Shown: one piece after another, positions 27,000-42,372 of the stretch
Layout of the letters: each line of letters starts with the position of its first letter
Numbering within the stretch: position 1 is the first letter of the stretch
From: Zelopaecilomyces penicillatus
Lineage: Eukaryota; Ascomycota; Sordariomycetes; Hypocreales; Pseudodiploosporaceae
NCBI GenBank assembly: GCA_005765155.1
Contig: VCCP01000007.1
Span: forward strand, 62,001 to 126,000
Length of the DNA: 64,000 nt
Direction of reading: 5' to 3'
The notes under the pieces: model-generated
What the model was told of the DNA's origin: nothing
The model's database searches: none
What the model saw: the letters and a program-made list of their open reading frames with translations, nothing else
Translations under genes and position numbers: made by a program

Positions 27000-27305
27000 A
27001 TATTTTAAAATAAAGGCTTAATATATTTAAATTAATTAATAAGATTAAATATATTTTAAATTTAAGAAATTATATTAGTAGAATGAATAGAATTTATTTA
27101 TATAATATATAATATAATAATTTTAATTATATAATAAAGTATTATTTAAAAGATATTATAAATATAATAAATAAAAGATCTTTTTAAATTAATAATAATA
27201 ATAATAAATATAATTTAAAAAGATTTCTTAATTAAATTAAATCTATTAATTTAAATTAAAAATATAAAGATTAATATAGTTATTTATCTTTATTAAGTAA
27301 TAAGA

Positions 27306-27336
<31 letters not shown>

Positions 27337-29200
27337 AATTCTTTTTTTATTAAAAAGTATTTATTTATTTTAAAATATAAATTAAAGATATAATTAAAAT
27401 ATAATATATCTTTATAATAAATAATTAAAATAAAGCCTTATTAAAGATAATAAATATATATCTTTTATTAATTTATAAAATAAATGAGGAATTATAATAA
27501 AGAATTATAAAAGTATAATATAATAAACAAAAGTTTTAAAAGATTAAATTATTTAATAAATTAAGCTATTATTTAATAAATTAAATATAATATAAACTAA
27601 AAATAATATAACTTAAAAAGATATAAATTATTTTATTAAAGTATTTAAAATAATATAATTTATTTATTTTATATTAAGATAGTATATTAAAATCTATTTT
27701 AATTATATTATAATATAATATTATATTAATAGATTAATATAATAATAAAATAATAATATTAAAATATTAAAGGGTTTAAAAGAATATAAATTATAATATT
27801 ATAAAAATAATTAAAAATAAAAATAAAATTATAATATTAAAAGTTATTTATTATAAAATATTTAAGAGGAATTATTATTAAGATATTAATATTAAAATAA
27901 ATAATAAAATTATTTTAAAAAGTTAAAATAATTAATTTTAAAATAATTTATTAATAATTAAATAAAATTTATATTTAATTAAATATCTTAATAATTTAAT
28001 TGTCTATTTATAAAAAAAGAAATTTTAATACTTTAATTTTATTTATAAAATATAATAAATATAATAAATAACATAAATTAAAATTAAATTATTATTAAAT
28101 ATAATAATATTTAAATTTATTAATTAATTTATATATTTAAAAAATAAATAATAAATATATTATAGATAAAATAATTAATAAAATTAATAGAATTAATAAA
28201 ATAATAATACATAATTAATATATCAAATATATAATAACTTTATTAAAATTAAATTATATAATTAAATAATAAATTAAATAAATTAAAAATTAAATAATTA
28301 TTTTCATAATAAAAGTTAAATAATCCTTTAAGATTAATTAAGATATATACTTTTTTATAATAGATTAAATTAATAAAGATAAAGTTTTATAATATATTTT
28401 AATTAAGATTTAATAATTATATTTATTAAAGAAATAATTAATAGTATTATTAAAATTAAAAAGATATTTAATTTATTTAGAATTAATAATAAATATTTAA
28501 ATATTAAATATAAAGTTATTATATATATATATTTTAAATAAAAATAATATTAATAATATTAAAAATAAAATTAAAAGTATTAAAAAATATAAATAATAAT
28601 TGAAAATAATTAAATATTAAATAATATTTAAATTTATTATATATAATTTTAATAAAAACCTTTTTAATTCTTTTTATAAATTATTTTTTATATTAATTAT
28701 AATATATAATTTTCAATTTTTATAAATTCTTTTTTTTAATTCTTTATTTTATTATTTAATATATAAATAATAAAGAAAAAGATATATAAAAGAATTATTT
28801 AAAATATAATATATATATTAAGATATAATCTTTATTAATATAATATATATTTATAAATAATTATATTATATTAAAAGAAATATAATTATTAAATTAATTA
28901 TTTTAATAATTTAATTATATATATAAATATAATAATTTGTTTAAAATAAATATATTTATATAAAAGAAAATTTATATAAGATATATATTTTTGTTCTTAA
29001 TAAAATAAAGTTTTAAAATAAATTAAAAATTTAAAAATCTAAAGATAATTAAATATAATTATTTGGATTTTATATAAGATTTATATTAAATAGAATAATA
29101 ATAATTATTATAATAATTAATATAATATACTTATATATATTAATTAATAAAAAATAATTTTAATAAGATTTATTTAATATAACTTATTATAAATTAAATA
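27000..29200 (+). mobile_element. RIP-degraded repeat, family C copy 1 (5' truncated)
   Basis: Sequence from about 27,290 (TTTATCTTTATTAAGTAATA followed by an ATT run) to about 29,170 aligns in order with 30,745-32,780 and with 62,490-64,000. The first roughly 900 bp of the family, seen in the copy starting at 61,574, are missing. Heavily RIP-degraded; class unknown. Confidence 0.45.
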
Positions 29201-29829
29201 AATTAAATTTAATATAAAAAAGAATTAAATTATTTTATATTATTAATAAAACTAGATTTAATTAATATATTATAAAATAAAATAATAAAAATATAATTTA
29301 TATTTATTTTATAATTAATAAATAATTAATAAAAGATTTAAAATAAAATATATTATTAAAAATAATTTTATAAATAAATCTAATAATAATATTTGAAGAA
29401 TAAAAAAAGAATTAAAGATTTATATTATTTATAATATATTAATATCTTTTAAAATATAAATAAAATATTTATTAATTTATTAAACAATAATAAGGCTATA
29501 AAATATAATAATTTTATTAAATTTATAAAAATAAATCTTAATATATTATATTTATTATATTTATTTTAATTATTATAATTTATATTTTATAAAAGAGATA
29601 TATTATAATATATTAAAGAATATTTTAATTATAAATTATATTTATATTTATAATAAACTAGATTATAATAATAAATAATATAAATAAATTAAAGATATAT
29701 TAATATAAATTAAAATTAAAATATTAAAATAATTATAATAAATAAAAATAATATATTAAGCTATAAGAAAATAATAATATAATATATTAAGCTATAAGAA
29801 AATAATAATATAATAATAAACTATATAAA

Positions 29830-32800
29830 TATAATAAATAATAAATTTAATTTATTTAATAAAATAATTAAAATATTAAATTAAATAAAAAAATAAAGAT
29901 ATTCTTTATATATATAATAATTAATAATAATTACTTATAATAATTATATAACTTTTATTCTTATATAATTATTATTAAAAGGTTTTTATTTTTAATTTAA
30001 TAAATTCTTTTAATAATTTAATTTATTAATAATATATTTATTATAAAAATAAATATCTAGAAATAAATAATAAAGTATTAATTATTATTTATATTATTAA
30101 ATTTATATAAACAAAGTATTTATATATAATTATTATCCTTAAAAAGAATATTAAAAAGACTAAAGAACTATTAAATACTATTAATTAATATACTTTAATT
30201 ATTAGAATTTAAATATATTTATTATTTTCTTTTCTTTTAGATTAAATTAAATTAAAAAAGAGAATAAATTTATTTATTATTTATAAGAATAATATAAATA
30301 ATATCTAAATTTAATATTAAATATAATCTCTTTATTTATAATTAAAACTAATATTAGTAAAATATTATTAATATCTAATTATTCTATTAATTAACTTAAT
30401 CTATTAATTATTATTAAATACTTATAAAAACTATATTTGAATATAATATACTTATCTATTCTTATTAATTTTGAATATATAAATAATAATATTAAATTAT
30501 TAAATTAAAATAAATAATTATAAATAGGATTTTAATATAAAAGTATATTAATAATAAAGAAATTAATAAATTAATATATATAATTTAATTTAATCAAATA
30601 ATATTATTAATAATTATTAAAGAAAAGCTAATTAAAACCTTTTTTTAAATTAAAACAATATTAAAAGAACCTATTATATTATTTAATATTAATAAATAAG
30701 ATATTTATATCATCAATTATACTTCTTATAAAATATTATTATAAATAAGCTTATCTTTATTAAATAATAAGATTCTATTATTATTATCTTTATTAATTAA
30801 TTTATACTTTTTATTTTATTAAAATATAATTAATTATTTTAAAATAAAAGTTAAAAATATAATTAAAATATAATATATATTTATAATAAATAATTAAGAT
30901 AAGATTCTTTTAAAAGTATTAAATATAATATCTTTTATTAATTTAATAAATAAATAATTCTAAATATTATTTAAATAAATACTTTAAAATATAATAATAA
31001 TATAAATAATAAAATAAATAATTAATTATAATTAAAATATATTAAAATATAATATAATAGATAGTAGATTTAAATACTTAAAATATTTAATTTTAAATTA
31101 AAAAGATTATTTAATAGATTAAATACAATATAAATTAACAATAATATAATTTAAAGAAATATAAGTCTTTTTATTAAAAGTATTTAAGATAATATAATTT
31201 ATTTATTTTATATTAAAATAATATATACAAATCTTTTTTAATTATTTTATAATAAGATATTATATTAATAGATTAATATAATATTAAAAAAATAATATTA
31301 AAATATTAAAAATTTATTAATATATAGATTATAATACTATAAATATAATTTAATATAAAAAAGGATAATATTATTAAAAAGCTATTAATTATAAAATATT
31401 TAAAAGAAGATTATTATTTAAGTATTAATATTAAAAAAATAGATATTAAAACTACTTTAAATAATTAAAATAATAGGCTTTAAATTAATAAATTAATAAT
31501 TAAATTAAATTTATATTTATTTAAATAAATCTTTAAATAAACTAATTTTCTATTTATAAAAGAATATAAATCTAATAAAATACTTTAATTATATTTATAC
31601 AAAATAATAAATATAATAAATAATATTAATTAAGATTAAATTACTTTTTAATATAATAATATTAAAATATTATAAATTAAATAATATTAAAATAATTAGA
31701 TTAATATATATAATTAATAAGATAAATAATTAAAAATATTATAATTAAATTAATAAAAATTTAATTAATAAAAATAATAAAATTAAAATCTTTAATAAAT
31801 AAATTAAATATTTATATTAAGCTAAAATATATATATATAACTTTATTAAAATAAGATTATATAATTAATTAATAAATTAAATAAATTTAAGATAAAATAG
31901 TTTTTTTAATAATAAATACTAGATATATCCTTAAAATTAATTAAAATATATTTTCTTATAATAAATTAAATTAATAAATATAGAATTTCTATAATATATT
32001 ATAATTATTAATATTATTATTAAAATAAAGAAAATATCTTATTTATTTAATATTAATAATAAATATTTAAATATTAAATATAACATAATTATATATATTA
32101 TTAAAATAAAGATAATAAAGATATTAATATTAATATTAAAGATAAGAGTATTAAAAAATATAAATAATAATTAAAAATAATTAGATATTAAATAATATTT
32201 AAGTTTATTATATATAATTATAATAAAAGCTATTATACTCTAGAAATTATTAATAAAACCTTTTTTAATTCTTTTTATAAATTATTTTTAATATTTACTT
32301 TAATAGAAAATTATTTATTATAATAAATCCTTTCTTTTAAATTATATATTTTATTATTTAAATATATAAATAATAGAAAAAAGAATATATAAAGGAATAA
32401 CTTAAAATATCATATATATTTTAAAATAAGATCTTTATTAATATATTATATAATTATAAATAATTATATTATATTAAGAAAAAGTATTTATTAAATAAAT
32501 TAATTATATTATTAAAATAATTAAATAAAAGAAATATAATAATTTATTTTAAATAGATATATTTATATAAAAGAAAATCTAGAAAAGATATATATTATTA
32601 TTCTTAATAAGATTAAAGTATTAATATAAATTAAAAATCTAAAACTAATAAATTAATAAAATATAATTATTTAAATATTAATATAAAATTTATATTAAAT
32701 AAAATAATAATTATCATTATAATAAAAAAAATATACTTAAATATATTAATAAATAAAAAATTTATTTAATAAAACTTATTAAATATAGTTTTTTATAAAA
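29830..32800 (+). mobile_element. RIP-degraded repeat, family C copy 2
   Basis: Starts with sequence matching 61,690-61,780 (TATATAACTTTTATTCTTAT near 29,946) and runs co-linearly with 61,574-64,000, then with 27,290-29,170. Together with copy 1 it makes a head-to-tail pair. A two-copy 29-bp direct repeat (TTAAGCTATAAGAAAATAAT core) sits at the junction near 29,757-29,815. Confidence 0.45.
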
Positions 32801-32958
32801 TAAATATTATAATTTAATAATTATAATTATATAATAAACCTTAATTATATAATTAAATAATATTATTTAATATATATTTAAAGGTTTAAGATTTATATGG
32901 AATTAGATTATAATTATAAAAATAATCCTAAACTTAATATTACTCTTAAAACTATATT

Positions 32959-33090
32959 TAATAAAATAGTTTATAATTATAAGTATAATCTAATAAAATA
33001 GCTTATAATGATATATATAATTTAATAAAATAGCTTATAATTATAAGTATAATTTAATAAAATAACTTATAATTATAAGTATAATCTAAT
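32959..33090. repeat. 31-33 bp tandem repeat, 4 copies
   Basis: Four imperfect copies of a unit with the core TAATAAAATAGCTTATAATT followed by ATAAGTATAAT. One copy carries a short replacement (ATGATATATATAAT). The array lies about 160 bp outside the inverted-repeat element that begins at 33,250. Confidence 0.7.
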
Positions 33091-33249
33091 AATAAGAATT
33101 ATAATTAAAATTATAATCTAAGATATATATATATACTCTTAATTTTTATTTCTTAAATATAACTTAAATAATTATTAATATACTTTTAATTTTATTATAT
33201 TACTTATTATTATTTATTATATTAATACTTAACCCTTAATTATAATATT

Positions 33250-33413
33250 TTAGAAAGAGCTATCTATACCCTTTCTAGCTTAAATAGCTAATATATAACT
33301 TTATACCCCCCTATAATATAATAAGCCTTTTTATTTATATAAGCAGAAATATTATATATATATAAGTATATATATAATATTTATAATTTATTTAATTTAA
33401 AGAGATTATATTT
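33250..33413 (+). repeat. Left terminal inverted repeat
   Basis: Pairs with 36,932-37,107 in reverse complement. Differences are mostly C/T and G/A transitions plus small indels (for example the ACCCCCC run on this side against a CCCTC-type stretch on the other). Confidence 0.65.
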
Positions 33414-36400
33414 ATATATTTAATTATAGGTTTATAATAAATAAAGTATTTAAATTTATTATAATTAAATATTATCTTTTATAATAAATAGTTTATATAG
33501 GATTAGAATTAATATTATAGTTAATATAATACTTATAAATTACTTTAAGTTATATAATATATAAAGTAATTATATTATTATTAATAAGGATATTAAAAAG
33601 GGGTATTTTATTATTTAATTAATAATTCTAATAAGATATAGAATTATAGATAAAGCTAGTATTAAAATTCTTAAGATATCCTTATCTTTAAGGATAATAT
33701 AATAATATTAATAAGGCCTTTAATAATAAATAATAATAATTAATTTATTCTATATTTAATTATTAATAATTCATAATAATACTCTTTAGATTAACTTTAA
33801 TCTATATTAATAATATTATTCTTAATTACTCTTTAAAGGGAATTTAATATATTATTAATAGATTTAATTATTTATATAATACTATATAATATAAACCCTT
33901 AAGTATATATAAGAGTTTAAGCTCTTTAATATCCTTTTTAAGGGTAACCTATAATAATATAAATAATATTATTTAAATATAAAATTAAAGAGAAGTGGTA
34001 TATTAGATTTCTTAATTATAGCTTATAAGATTAATAATAATACTTTAATCTAGATATAACTCTTATTTAAAGTTAAGTATAGCTTTAAATATTTAATATA
34101 TCCTATTATAATAAATAAATTATAATTTTAAATATAATATAGCTAATTATTATAATAGGAATAATAATTTATATATTAGCTATATATATAATTAAGATAT
34201 TAGATATATATATATCTAATAAATTAATTAAAATAATTATATTATATAGATTTAATAAGGAATATAATAATATAATAAAGGGATTATATTTATATATATT
34301 AATACTAAGAGTTATTTATTTTATATAAGCTCTTTTATAATTAAATATCCTTTATAATATTAATTTATAATTCTTATATCTTATATTATTTTAAGAATTA
34401 TTTTATTATTATCTTTTTTATTATATCCTTTTTAATCTATTTATTCTTAATTATATTTTAATTAATATAATTTATAATCTCTTTCTTAATTTAATCCTTA
34501 AAATTATCTCTTTTAATATAATACTTATCTATATATTTTCTATTAAGGTATTATATATACTTACTTTTATTATAATATAATAGTAATTTTATAGCCTTTT
34601 AATATAATAATTAGTTTTAATAGTTTTTAGGCTTAGTATAGTATACTATTTCTTTTATATTTATTTATATTATTAATAAATAGTATAGGGATTATTAAAA
34701 TAAAGAATAGGTTTTATTAACTAGCTTATTATAAGAATAGTTATTAAGCCTTATAATAAAAAAGATAAAAAATAAGTGATTATATAGATTATAATATAGA
34801 TTATTATATAGGATATAATTTAGGATATTAAATAACTTAATAAAACTATTAAAAAAAGAGATTAAATTATAGATTAAGTAATTATATATATTATTATATT
34901 AGATATAATTATTATATTTATTATATTTAGATTTATAATAAAAGCTTAGATAATAGCTTAAATAGGTTCTTAAGCTATAGCTTAGAATAGATAATTATAA
35001 TATAAAGGGTAGATTTTAGATCTTATAATATAACTAATCTTATAATACTTAAAATATATTAATAATACCTTTAATTATATAGATCTCTTTATAAGCTTAA
35101 ATAAAAAGAGTTTATATTATATAATTATTAATAATAATATAGAATTAGTTATAAAAGAGTTAAATTATGAATAAGATTTAATAATAAGCTAAGGTATTTT
35201 TAAGTATTAAAGGTTTTAATATAAATAAAAATAATAATGTTAAAGGGGTTATTTTTACTTTAATAAATCTTAAATTATATAAGTATAAGATAAGCTAAGA
35301 ATATAATTAAAGATCTCTATATAAAAAGAGATATCTTTTAATAAAAGGTATTCTTATTAAGTATTAACTTTATATATTATATAATATAAGATTTAACCTT
35401 ATATATAATTAAATAATAGACCTATTAATTAAATTAATATATTAATCTATTCTTTAATTTAGATTATTTATAGATCTTTAAGCTAATTAATAATAATAAG
35501 CTTTATAATTCTTTATACCATAAAGAGATTAGTTTATAAATTATATATATAAGACTTAATAAATTAATAAATACCCTTATATTAAAATATAATATATTAC
35601 TTAAAGTATTAATACTTATTAATCTATATTTTAATAAGTCTCTTTTTATAAAGATTTAGCTATATCTTTAAAATATAGCCTATTTTATTAATATAATTAG
35701 GAATATAATAATGCTTAAACTCCTTAAGCTTTTTATTATAAATCTCTTTAATTAATAAAATTATAAGCTTATATTAATCTATAAAGAACTTCTTTGATTT
35801 GTTATATCTATTAGTATTAGTTTTATCTTAAAGAAATACTTTTTTATAATAATTAAGAATTACTTTATTAATATACTATAAATATACTATAAATATAATA
35901 TAGATATTAATTTAAGGAAATAAAAGAAAGAGGAAATAAAATTTATATAAATAAGATAATAATCCATAAGTATTATTAATAAGATACTTATATTATAGAT
36001 TTTATATATTAATTAAAGTTATTAAAAAGCTTATATATAATTATCTTTATTCTTATTATTAAGAAATATAAATATAATATAAAAGGAATATTAATATATA
36101 TCAATATTAATAATATTAAGAAAAGGTATTATATATTTATTAATTTTATAGGTATAACTTAATATAAATATCTTAGGATATAATTTAAGATATATTAATA
36201 ATTATAAATAAATAAATATAATTATTATATTTATATTTATATTATTAAAGGAAATTTAACTCTAAAATCCTATATTCTTAAATTATTTAATAAAAGCTTA
36301 AATATTATTTTAATTATTTATAAGATTTAATTTATTTTTAATAATATAATTATAGATATCCCTTTTTAAAGTAATTATAGTTGAAGTTAAGTATAAATAT

Positions 36401-36931
36401 AATCTAATATACTTTAATATAATATCTATATTAATAAATTTATAAACTATTTCTTTATTTATAATTAATAATTAATAAAGGATTAAATATATCCTTTAAT
36501 TAATACTTAGCTTATAATTATATTTATTAAATTTAATATTAAAGTAATACCTTAGATTTTATATAATCTTATTTAGATTTTCCTTTATTATAATAGAAAA
36601 AAGATATTCTATATAATATATTTAGCTTTTATATATATTCCTAGTTAAAGTTAAAGGTATATACCTTATTTTATAATTATAATTAAAGATAGCTTTACTT
36701 TTATTATTTTATATTATTCTAGATCTTTTCATAATAAATATATAATTTTATAGCCTTATCTAAGTATTAATTATAATATATATATTCTAATATAAGCTAT
36801 ATTATCCCTTAAAAGGGAGTATATTATTAGAGAACTTTAGTAGGTATTTAATTAAATTTATTAAGATTATTTAAGTATATTATTTATTAAAATAAAGCTA
36901 TAGGAATTATTAATCCTTTAACTTAAAACAA

Positions 36932-37107
36932 AAATATAATCTCTTTAAATTAAATATATATTATATATCATAATATATAATATATATACTTATATATATA
37001 TAATACTTCTGCTTATATAGATATAAAAGGCTTATTATATTATAAAGAGGGATAAAGTTATATATTAGCTATTTAAGCTAGAAAGAGTATAGATAGCCCT
37101 CCTCTAA
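36932..37107 (-). repeat. Right terminal inverted repeat
   Basis: Reverse complement of 33,250-33,413 over nearly its whole length. The outermost bases read TTAGAGGAGGGCTATCTATA on the minus strand. Confidence 0.65.
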
Positions 37108-40100
37108 TACTTTATATTTATTATTAATATAATAATATATATTATTTAAAATACCTTAATTTATTTATTAATATAAACCCTTTTTATTAGGTTTATTCTT
37201 TAAGAATTTATTAACTATTATATATTAATAACTTTTATTTAATAGATTATTATATAATCCTAAATAATATTATTAATTATTTTATTAATTATTATAAATA
37301 TTATTTAATTAACTTTTATTTTATTTATTATTAAGCTTTAAGCTTTATATAAAAAGAATATAAAACTTAAAGCTAAAATATAAAATAAATAAAGAAACCT
37401 TAATAAAATTATTAAATTTTATAAATTAAAATATTTTATCAAATACTTTAAATTATTTTAAATATTCTTAATTTAATTTAAGGTTTATTATTAATTCTAT
37501 TTTAATTAATTATATATAAAATTTATAAAAATCCTTAATATTATAAAATATATAAAAAAGATTATTTTTAAATAATTTAAATTAATTATAAAAGATTATA
37601 TAAATAAAAAAAAGATTAAAATAATAAAATTAAATAAATCTTTAAAAACTATTTTAATTTTAAAAATATAATTAAAAAAATCTTTAAATAAATAAATAAA
37701 ACAAATTTATAATTAAAAAGCTTATATTATTATATTAATATAAATTAATTTAAGATTATATTTTAAATTTAAATAAATTATTTTATAAATTATTTAAAAT
37801 AATAATATATTAATAAAATACTTTTATAATAAATTTAAAACAAATTTTTTTTTTTTTTTAAAAATATAAATCTAAAAATTTAATTAAATATATTAAAATA
37901 ATTTTTAAAAATAATAATAAATAGTTTATATAATATAAATAAATAAAACTTACAGGATTAAAATAAAATAATTTTAAATAAAAACTATAATATTAATTTA
38001 ATTAAAATAAATATAAAAAAGAATCTATTATTTATAAATATACTTTAAACCTTAAATAAATAAAACTTAATATAATTTTAAAATATATTATATTTAAGAT
38101 TAAATATTATAATTATAATAAAATAAAATATATTATAAAAGATTATTAATAATTAAAAAAGAAAATAAAATTAAAAATTAATCCTAAAAATATAATAAAA
38201 TATATATATTATAATAATAAATAAATAAATCTTAATTTTAATAAAATAAAAATAAAAATAAAAAAAATAAAAAACTAGAAATACTTTATATCTTAATATT
38301 TATTAATATTATAAACTATATTAATCTAATCTAATATTATTTAATAGGATTAATAATTAAATATAAATATAAATAATTTTTTTTTAAAGAAATATTTAAT
38401 AAATAAATTATCTTTGTTATTAATAATAAAAATAGCTTAATAAAAAATAATACCTTAAATAATAGCTTAAATTCTAGCTCTTTAAAAATTAAAAATATAA
38501 ACCTCTTAAAATAATCTAATATTATATTATATTATATCTATTATTAAAGAATATTATTTAAATAATTATAAAAAGTAATAATAAAGATTATTTAAATAAT
38601 ATATAGATTAAATAAAATTAATTTTTAATGAAGAATTATAAAATATACTTAAAAATAAACCTTAAAAAAAGAAATAAAAATACTTATCTTAAAAAAATAT
38701 TTTAATAAAGCCTTAATAAAAAAAGCTAACTATATTAAATATATAAATAATTATATATTCTTAGAGTTTAATTATCCCTTATATAATAGGATTAATTAAT
38801 TATCTTATATTAATTTCTTTTATTTTATATTTAAAAAGATAAAACTATAAAATTAATTCTTTTTATAATATATAAAAGTATAAAGTATTAATTATATTTA
38901 TTTTAAAAATTAATTAATTAATTAATTTTAAATTAAGTATTTTATATCTTTTAAAATTAAAATCTTTAAATCTTATTTAAAAATATTAAAAGAATATAAA
39001 TAAAAAACTATAAATAAGAATTATAAATTAATTTAATATAAAATCTATAAATAAGATTAATTTAAATTAAATTATAATAAACCTTAAATTATTAATTATA
39101 AATATATAAAATTATATAATTATAAGAAACTTAATTATAATATATATTTATAAGAAAAACTTATTAAATAATATAAAATCTAATATTTAAATATATATTT
39201 AATAAAAAGTATTTAAATATATTAATAAATATTATATATAATTTATAATAATAATAAAATCTTTTTATAATATAAAATCTAAAATAGAGAAAATATTAAA
39301 AAATAAGATTATAATCCTATAAAATATTAAAAGATATATCTTAAAAAATAATAAATATATATTATCTTTATAAACCTTATAAAAAAAGAATTTAATTTTT
39401 AAAAATATAATAAACCCTAAAAATAAATTATATTATATTATTATATAATTAAAAGAATTATCTTTAAAATAAATAAAATATATAATAAATATATATAAGT
39501 AAGAAATCCTAAATAATTAAAAAATAAATAATATTATTTATAAACGAATTATAATATAATTCTTTAAAAAAGACTCTTTATATTATAAATATATATAAGC
39601 TTAAATTAATAATAAAAATATAAATTATAAAATATTATTTTTATATTTTAATAGATAATAAAATAATAAATAATTATATATTATTAAAAGCTATAAATTA
39701 TATATAATTATTATAATAAAATAAAAAAGAATTATATCTTTTATATAATTTAAAAAAGAATATCTTTATTTATAATAAAAAATAAATTAATAAAGAGATT
39801 AATTATCTTAAATTTAAAATATTAAGATATTAAAATAATATTATATTTAATATAATAAATATTAAAGAATACAAACTTATATTAAATTATCTTTAATTAT
39901 ATAATAATAATCTATAAATAAATTAAATATAATAAAATAATATTATATTATTCTTAAAAGATTATTAAAAATTTAATAATAATAAATAAAATATATAAAA
40001 TAAATAAAACATATTTTATAATTATTAAAAAGGGCCTTTTATTAAGAAATTATATAAATAAATAATATAATAATTAATAATTATAAATCTAATAAATTAT

Positions 40101-42060
40101 TTTTATCCTTAAAATAATAATAAAATAATTATAAGAATACTTTAAAAATAAATTATTTTTAAATATAGAAAAATAATTTATATTTATATTAAAAGACTAT
40201 TATAAATATATTAAATTATTTTATAAAGAATTTAACATAAAACTCTCTTTATATAATTAATAGAATTATAAAATTTAAATTATAAATAAAAAGAAGCCTA
40301 TTTTTATTAAGATCTATATATTAAATATTAAAAAACTTAAGATATTATAAGAATATCTTAATAAAATACTTTAAAAAGAATATATTTTATTATTTATATT
40401 TAAAATAAAATATCTTATTATATTTATATTTAAAAAGAATAATAAATTATAATTAATTATAAATTATTAATTGTTAAATATAATTATAATTAAGGATTAA
40501 ATATCTTTATTATTAATTAATAAATTATATAATTAATTATATAAAATAAATTAATTTATTATTTTAAATCTTAATAAAATATATAATTTAATTTAAATAA
40601 ATAAAAATAATAAATAAAAATTTATTTTTAAAATTAAATTTAAACTCTTTTAATATTTAATAATACTTTTTAATTTAATTAATACTTTTATAATATTTTA
40701 ATATATAATTAATAATATTCTTTAATAATATTTAAATATCTTTATAATAATTTATTTAAATAATACTTTAATCTTTTTATAAATAAAAAATAAAAAATAT
40801 ATATTTATAAAATATTATAATTATTTTAAGATAATAATCTTTTTATTAAAAAATAATAATTATATTTTTAAGATATATTTTTTTATATAATAAAACTTAA
40901 ATAAAATTAATAAAAATTATTATAGTATATAATTAATTAATATTATAAAATATTATAAATATATAAAAGTTATAAGCTTTATTAATTATTATTAAAAGAT
41001 TATTTATAATTATAATAAAATAATTATATTATTTATAAAACATATTAAAAAAGATTATAAATTCTTATAAATATCTAATTTAAATATTATATTTAAAGAA
41101 TTTAAAAAATAAGTTTATAAAGAATTTATATTAATAATATATAATTTAAATAAATCTATAAAGCTTAAAACTAATATTTTAAACTATATTATTAAAATAT
41201 AAATTAAATAATAAAATAATAAAAATAAATTATAATTTATTATCTTTTATTTTATAAAATTTTACAAAATAAAATTTAATTATTTAATTTATAATAAAGA
41301 ATTTATTATTATTATTAAAGCTTTTAATAAATTCTTATATTATTTATAAAAAAAAAATTATAAAATAAAGATTTTTATTAATTATAAAAATATCTTTTAT
41401 TTTATTATTATATAAAATTTAAATATATAATAAATCTATTATAAAAAAACTTTTATAAATTATAATTATAAAATTATTTATTATAAAAATCTAAGAATAA
41501 TAAAATAAATACTTTAAATTAATAAAATAATTATAATAATATATAATCTTATTATAAAAAATAAATCTTTTATATATTTAATTTAAATATATTATAAATA
41601 AAATTAAATATTATATATTAAATTATATTATTTAATCTTATCTTAAAATAAATTAAATAAATTTATTTTTTAAAAGATATAATAAAAATATTTAAAAATA
41701 AAAAAATAAAAAAATAAATATTATAAATATAATAAAAAACTTTTAATATTTAAAGAACTCTAAAAACCTATTATATAAGAATTATATAAATCCTTTATTT
41801 ATAATTATTAAGGAATTATAAAAATTATAGAATAAATATAAAGATATTATAGATTTAAAGGATTATAATAAATAATTTAAAAGATCATAAATAATTATAT
41901 TATTTATAAATAAATTAAATTAATAAAATATAAATTATATAAAGAACTATAACTATTATTAATACTTATAAAATTATAAAAATTAATATTATTTAATTAA
42001 ATATTATTATTATAAAAGTTTTTTTTTTTTTTTTTTATATAATAATAATAAATTATAAAT
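37108..42060. other. AT-rich sequence without recognisable element
   Basis: Nearly five kilobases of RIP-like sequence with scattered T-runs (37,846-37,859 and 42,019-42,036). I could not match it to another copy in the window or see a domain, terminal repeat or RNA gene. Confidence 0.5.
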
Positions 42061-42120
42061 ATGTATTTAATTGAGTTATTATTAATTAAAGATATTTGGT
42101 TATATCTAATATATTTATAT

Positions 42121-42308
42121 AGCTATATCTATATTTTATTATAATGATATATATATAGCTATATCTATATTTTATTATAACGATATATATATAGCTATAT
42201 CTATATTTTATTATAACGATATATATATATAGCTATATCTATATTTTATTATAACGATATATATATAGCTATATCTATATTTTATTATAACGATATATAT
42301 ATAGCTAG
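42121..42308. repeat. 36-38 bp tandem repeat, 5 copies plus a partial
   Basis: Units start at 42,121, 42,157, 42,193, 42,231 and 42,267, each beginning AGCTATATCTATATTTTATT and ending ATAACGATATATATAT; a partial sixth starts at 42,303. The first unit reads ATAATG where the others read ATAACG. The array ends about 65 bp from the RSM10 stop codon and marks the edge of the gene island. Confidence 0.85.
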
Positions 42309-42372
42309 ATATATATATCCTATTTTGCTATCTGTATACGCACCAGTGCAGGTAACGCTCGCTGTTCTCATG

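Larger units (their letters stand above)
33250..37107. mobile_element. DNA-transposon-like element with long terminal inverted repeats
   Basis: Two inverted terminal segments of about 165-176 bp (33,250-33,413 and 36,932-37,107) enclose about 3.5 kb. They share GCTATCTATAC, a run beginning TTTCTAGCTTAAATAGCTAA, the ATAATATAATAAGCC block, AAGCAGAA and TTTAATTTAAAGAGATTATA. The length and long TIRs resemble Mutator-like or similar cut-and-paste elements, but the interior has no readable transposase and I could not define a target-site duplication, so the superfamily is open. C and G are less depleted at the termini than in the neighbouring repeats. Confidence 0.6.
25611..42120. other. AT-rich, RIP-degraded transposon block (middle)
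   Basis: Same character as the left block: nearly only A and T, CpA/TpG/CpG depleted, stops in all frames, no supportable coding sequence. The change in composition near 25,610 is abrupt. Elements listed separately fall at 26,340-26,960, 27,000-32,800 and 33,250-37,107. The remaining stretches show nothing I can name. Confidence 0.85.

Noticed and set aside
25611..42120. AT-rich block as a regional centromere
   Set aside because: AT-rich repeat DNA alone does not show this. The block is short and made of ordinary degraded transposons; CENP-A mapping would be needed.
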